Shown here: in pieces, positions 61,924 to 64,000 of the stretch
Numbering within the stretch: position 1 is the first letter of the stretch
Layout of the letters: each line of letters starts with the position of its first letter
Assembly (NCBI GenBank): GCA_001898625.1
Contig: MKUP01000004.1
Location: 1-64,000, forward strand
Source: Burkholderiales bacterium 67-32
GTDB taxonomy: Bacteria > Pseudomonadota > Gammaproteobacteria > Burkholderiales > Burkholderiaceae_B
DNA: 64,000 nt
Direction: 5' to 3'
The notes under the pieces: generated by a model
Databases searched by the model: none
Told to the model about the DNA's origin: nothing
Seen by the model: only the letters and a program-made list of their open reading frames with translations
Translations under genes and position numbers: made by a program

Positions 61924-62979
61924 ATGACCGCCGCCCGGACGCTGTGGTACACGCGCTGCCCGCTGCCGACCGCCTCGGGAGTGGCCATCGAACGCGGCCT
62001 GCTCGACGCCGCGTTCGCGCCGCTGGGCATCGCCGTGCAGTCGCTCAACGCCTCGCTCGACCGCCAGGTCCGCGAGGCCCATTTCGATCACGGCCAGCCC
62101 GGGCTGTTCCGTCAGGGCGGCATGATCCCGCCGATCTGGAGCCGTTCACGCGGCGCCGACACCCTCGTCATCGCCACCGGCTGGATCGATGAATACCAGG
62201 CGGTGATCGCCCTGCCCGACAGCGGCATCCGCGACGGCGGCGACCTGCGCGGCAGGCGCCTGGGCGTCCCCTGCCGGCCGGGCGAACAGATCGACTACTG
62301 GCGGGCCATGTGCCTGCGCGGCTATCACAGCGCGCTCCAGCTTGCGGGCCTCGCGCCCACCGACGTGGAATTCGTCGCGCTGCCCATCCACGAAGGCCAG
62401 ATTCCCACGGGCGGCGCGTCGCAGCGGGGTTCGCTGTGGCACGGCGCGCCCCGGGCCCGGCGGCAGAGCCGCGAAGCGCTGGCCCTGGTCCGCGGCGAAG
62501 TCGATGCCATCTACACCGCCAGCCCGGCCGGCGCGCAGCTGACGGCCTTCCTGGGCGCCCGGATCGTGGTCGACATCGGCGCCGCGCCGTCTCCCGCGCT
62601 GCGCAGCAACAACCAGGTCCCGGCCATCCTGACGGTGGACGGCAACCTGGCGCGCACCCGGCCCGAGCTGGTCGTACGCTACCTGGCGGCCCTGTTCGAC
62701 GCCGCCGACTGGGCCCGCGCCCATCCCCTGGAAGCGGACGCCATCCTGTCCGAAGACGTCGGCACCACGCGCGAATGGCTGGTCGCGGCCCATGGCAGTG
62801 ACGTCGCGGCCAGGCTCGCGCCGGTGCTCGACCCCGCCCATGTCCAGGCGGTCGGCGCCCAGAAGGACTTCCTGCTCGGCCTGGGGCTGCTGGAAAAGGA
62901 CTTTGACCTGCAGGCGTGGATCGCCCCGGAGTTCATCGAAGCGGCCGCCGCGACGCGAGGCTCCCATGCAACTGCCTGA
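61924..62979 (+). CDS. DszB-like desulfinase/SsuA-fold protein without signal peptide
   Basis: 351 residues, annotated by eye as the periplasmic-binding-protein fold (NMT1/SsuA). It has no signal peptide, so it is cytoplasmic. Its motifs follow 2'-hydroxybiphenyl-2-sulfinate desulfinase DszB: C12 in LWYTRCPLP (DszB nucleophile Cys27), H53 in EAHFDHGQP and R63 in LFRQGGMIPP (DszB His60 and Arg70, same 10-residue spacing). DLRGRRLGV, ALVRGEVDAIYT and the C-terminal WIAPEF also align. A C-S or C-C lyase role is therefore plausible; a soluble binding protein is the alternative. It is coupled to its neighbours. Confidence 0.65.
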   Translation: MTAARTLWYTRCPLPTASGVAIERGLLDAAFAPLGIAVQSLNASLDRQVREAHFDHGQPGLFRQGGMIPPIWSRSRGADTLVIATGWIDEYQAVIALPDSGIRDGGDLRGRRLGVPCRPGEQIDYWRAMCLRGYHSALQLAGLAPTDVEFVALPIHEGQIPTGGASQRGSLWHGAPRARRQSREALALVRGEVDAIYTASPAGAQLTAFLGARIVVDIGAAPSPALRSNNQVPAILTVDGNLARTRPELVVRYLAALFDAADWARAHPLEADAILSEDVGTTREWLVAAHGSDVAARLAPVLDPAHVQAVGAQKDFLLGLGLLEKDFDLQAWIAPEFIEAAAATRGSHATA

Positions 62980-64000
62980 ACCCCTTTCGTCGGTATCGCC
63001 GCCCCGGCCGCTGTCGGCCGCCGGGCGCGGCGTCGTGGCCAGCGCCCATCCGGCGGCCAGCGCGGCCGGCCGGACCATGCTCGAGCGCGGCGGCAACGCC
63101 ATGGATGCCGCCATCGCGATGGCGGCGGCGCTGGGCGTGGCGCAGCCGATGATGAGCGGCCTGGGAGGCGACAGCTTCATCCTCTGGTACGACGCCGCGA
63201 CGGGCCGGATCACGTCCGTCAACGGCTCGGGCCCGGCGCCTGCGGCGGCCGCGGACGACCCGGCGCGCACCCTGCCCATGCGGGGCCTGGGTTCGGCCTC
63301 GGTTCCCGGCGCGGTGGATGCGATGTGCCTGGCCTACGACCATCATGCCAGCGGCCGGCTGTCCTTCGGCGAACTGCTGGCGCCGGCGATCGAACTGGCG
63401 GAACGGGGATGCGAGACACCGCATTTCTGCGCCCGGTTCTTCGCTCTGAACGAAGCGCTCCTGGCGGCCGATCCCGGCGCGCGCCAGGCCTTGTTGATAG
63501 ACGGCCGCGTGCCGCGCGAAGGCGAATTGCTGCGGCAACCCGACCTCGCGCGCACGCTGGAACGCCTGGCGACGCGCGGCCGCGACGATTTCTATGGCGC
63601 GGGCCTGGGCGCCCGCCTGGCCGAACTCAGCCGCCAGACCGGCGGCCCCTTCCGAGAATCGGACTTCGACGGCGTTTTCGCCGAGATCGCGGCCCCCCTC
63701 CAGGTTCCCTACGGCGATGGGTGGGTGGTCAGCAACCCGCCCGTCGCCCAGGGCTTTGTCCTGCTGGAGGCCCTGGGCATCCTGGACCGGCTGGACCTCC
63801 CTGCGGATGACCACGCACTGCGCGCGCATTGCATGATCGAGGCGCTCAAGCACGCCTTCGCCGACCGCAACGATTTCCTGGGAGACCCCCGCTTCACGGC
63901 CAATCCGCTGCCCCAGTTGCTGGCCGCGCCGCGCCTGGACCGGGTCGCCGCCACCATCGACCCGTCGCGGGCCGCCACCGCGCTGCCGCGCGCGCGCTGG
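62966..64000 (+). CDS. Gamma-glutamyltransferase family protein, 3' end outside window
   Basis: 345 residues visible, open at the right edge. N-terminal GGT pattern: GVVASAHPAASAAGRTMLER, GGNAMDAAIAMAAALGVAQP and MSGLGGDSFILWYDA, then GSASVPGAVDAMCLAYD and NPPVAQGFVLLEALGIL. The autoprocessing Thr lies beyond the window. Family members hydrolyse gamma-glutamyl or related amide bonds (also cephalosporin acylases). No signal peptide is seen. It overlaps the DszB-like gene by 14 bases, so the three plus-strand genes form one operon. Confidence 0.85.
   Translation, partial: MQLPEPLSSVSPPRPLSAAGRGVVASAHPAASAAGRTMLERGGNAMDAAIAMAAALGVAQPMMSGLGGDSFILWYDAATGRITSVNGSGPAPAAAADDPARTLPMRGLGSASVPGAVDAMCLAYDHHASGRLSFGELLAPAIELAERGCETPHFCARFFALNEALLAADPGARQALLIDGRVPREGELLRQPDLARTLERLATRGRDDFYGAGLGARLAELSRQTGGPFRESDFDGVFAEIAAPLQVPYGDGWVVSNPPVAQGFVLLEALGILDRLDLPADDHALRAHCMIEALKHAFADRNDFLGDPRFTANPLPQLLAAPRLDRVAATIDPSRAATALPRARW

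Noticed and set aside
1-64000. Mobile elements, CRISPR arrays, tRNA and rRNA genes
   Set aside because: No transposase or integrase, no regularly spaced repeats and no recognisable structural RNA sequence were seen.

Overview
The window reads as a chromosomal stretch of a high-G+C Gram-negative soil or opportunist bacterium, most likely a betaproteobacterium of the Bordetella/Achromobacter group (Alcaligenaceae). The reasons are the very high G+C, tightly packed genes with ATGA overlaps, six periplasmic Bug (tripartite tricarboxylate receptor) proteins, and many small catabolic clusters each with its own regulator. No rRNA, tRNA, CRISPR, insertion sequence or phage gene was seen, and no gene-free stretch exceeds 300 bases.

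Layout. 1-75: tail of an alcohol dehydrogenase. 124-10597: an aromatic-acid region with a TrmB-like regulator, a PcaB-like lyase, a LigI-like lactone hydrolase, two Bug receptors, a VanA-like Rieske oxygenase, a MarR regulator, protocatechuate 4,5-dioxygenase (LigA, LigB), PobA and a GlxA-type regulator. 10656-12709: a YtcJ-like amidohydrolase lipoprotein and a DUF3820 protein. 12717-17490: a GntR regulator with Bug, RraA-type aldolase, LeuC/LeuD-like hydratase and RidA. 17601-18590: an oxidoreductase-fold lipoprotein behind a ModE-like site. 18606-25569: NadX-like dehydrogenase, IclR, a TRAP transporter, an alpha/beta hydrolase and an amidase. 25578-28362: an Mpo1-like protein, a lipoprotein metalloprotease and its partner. 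28442-31505: Bug, an M29/NicX-like enzyme, GntR. 31566-38179: yggX, an unrecognised 629-residue protein, phoU, rpiA, gltS and a TAXI-type lipoprotein. 38324-41830: gentisate dioxygenase, a Tat-type Bug, a flavin reductase, GntR. 41873-48741: AidB-like dehydrogenase, AraC, a two-subunit molybdenum hydroxylase, and a VOC/ArsR/SRPBCC group. 48850-57666: two thiamine-diphosphate enzymes, a Crp/Fnr regulator, aldehyde dehydrogenase, Bug, a Rieske oxygenase and a fumarylacetoacetase-fold enzyme. 57803-64000: rmuC, a citrate synthase-like protein with an N-terminal DNA-binding domain, an amidohydrolase, a DszB-like protein and a gamma-glutamyltransferase cut by the right edge.

How they work together. 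The recurrent plan is a dedicated binding protein for an organic acid, a few catabolic enzymes and a local regulator with an AT-rich palindrome or repeat in its promoter. Several such operators can be read directly: the TrmB-like inverted repeat at 1057-1084; a promoter module shared by the Rieske gene and ligA; the GntR-type sites near 13571, 30662 and 38260; the IclR site near 20301; the ArsR palindrome at 48753; a promoter block duplicated at 50439 and 57693; and three copies of ATATTGATYWR around 60624-60772.

The most unusual region is the right end. A cytoplasmic protein keeping the Cys/His/Arg pattern of the desulfinase DszB follows an amidohydrolase that is divergent from a DNA-binding citrate synthase homologue, and the divergent promoter carries repeated palindromic sites that the DNA-binding domain could recognise. 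All functional statements come from reading motifs by eye; no database search was run.
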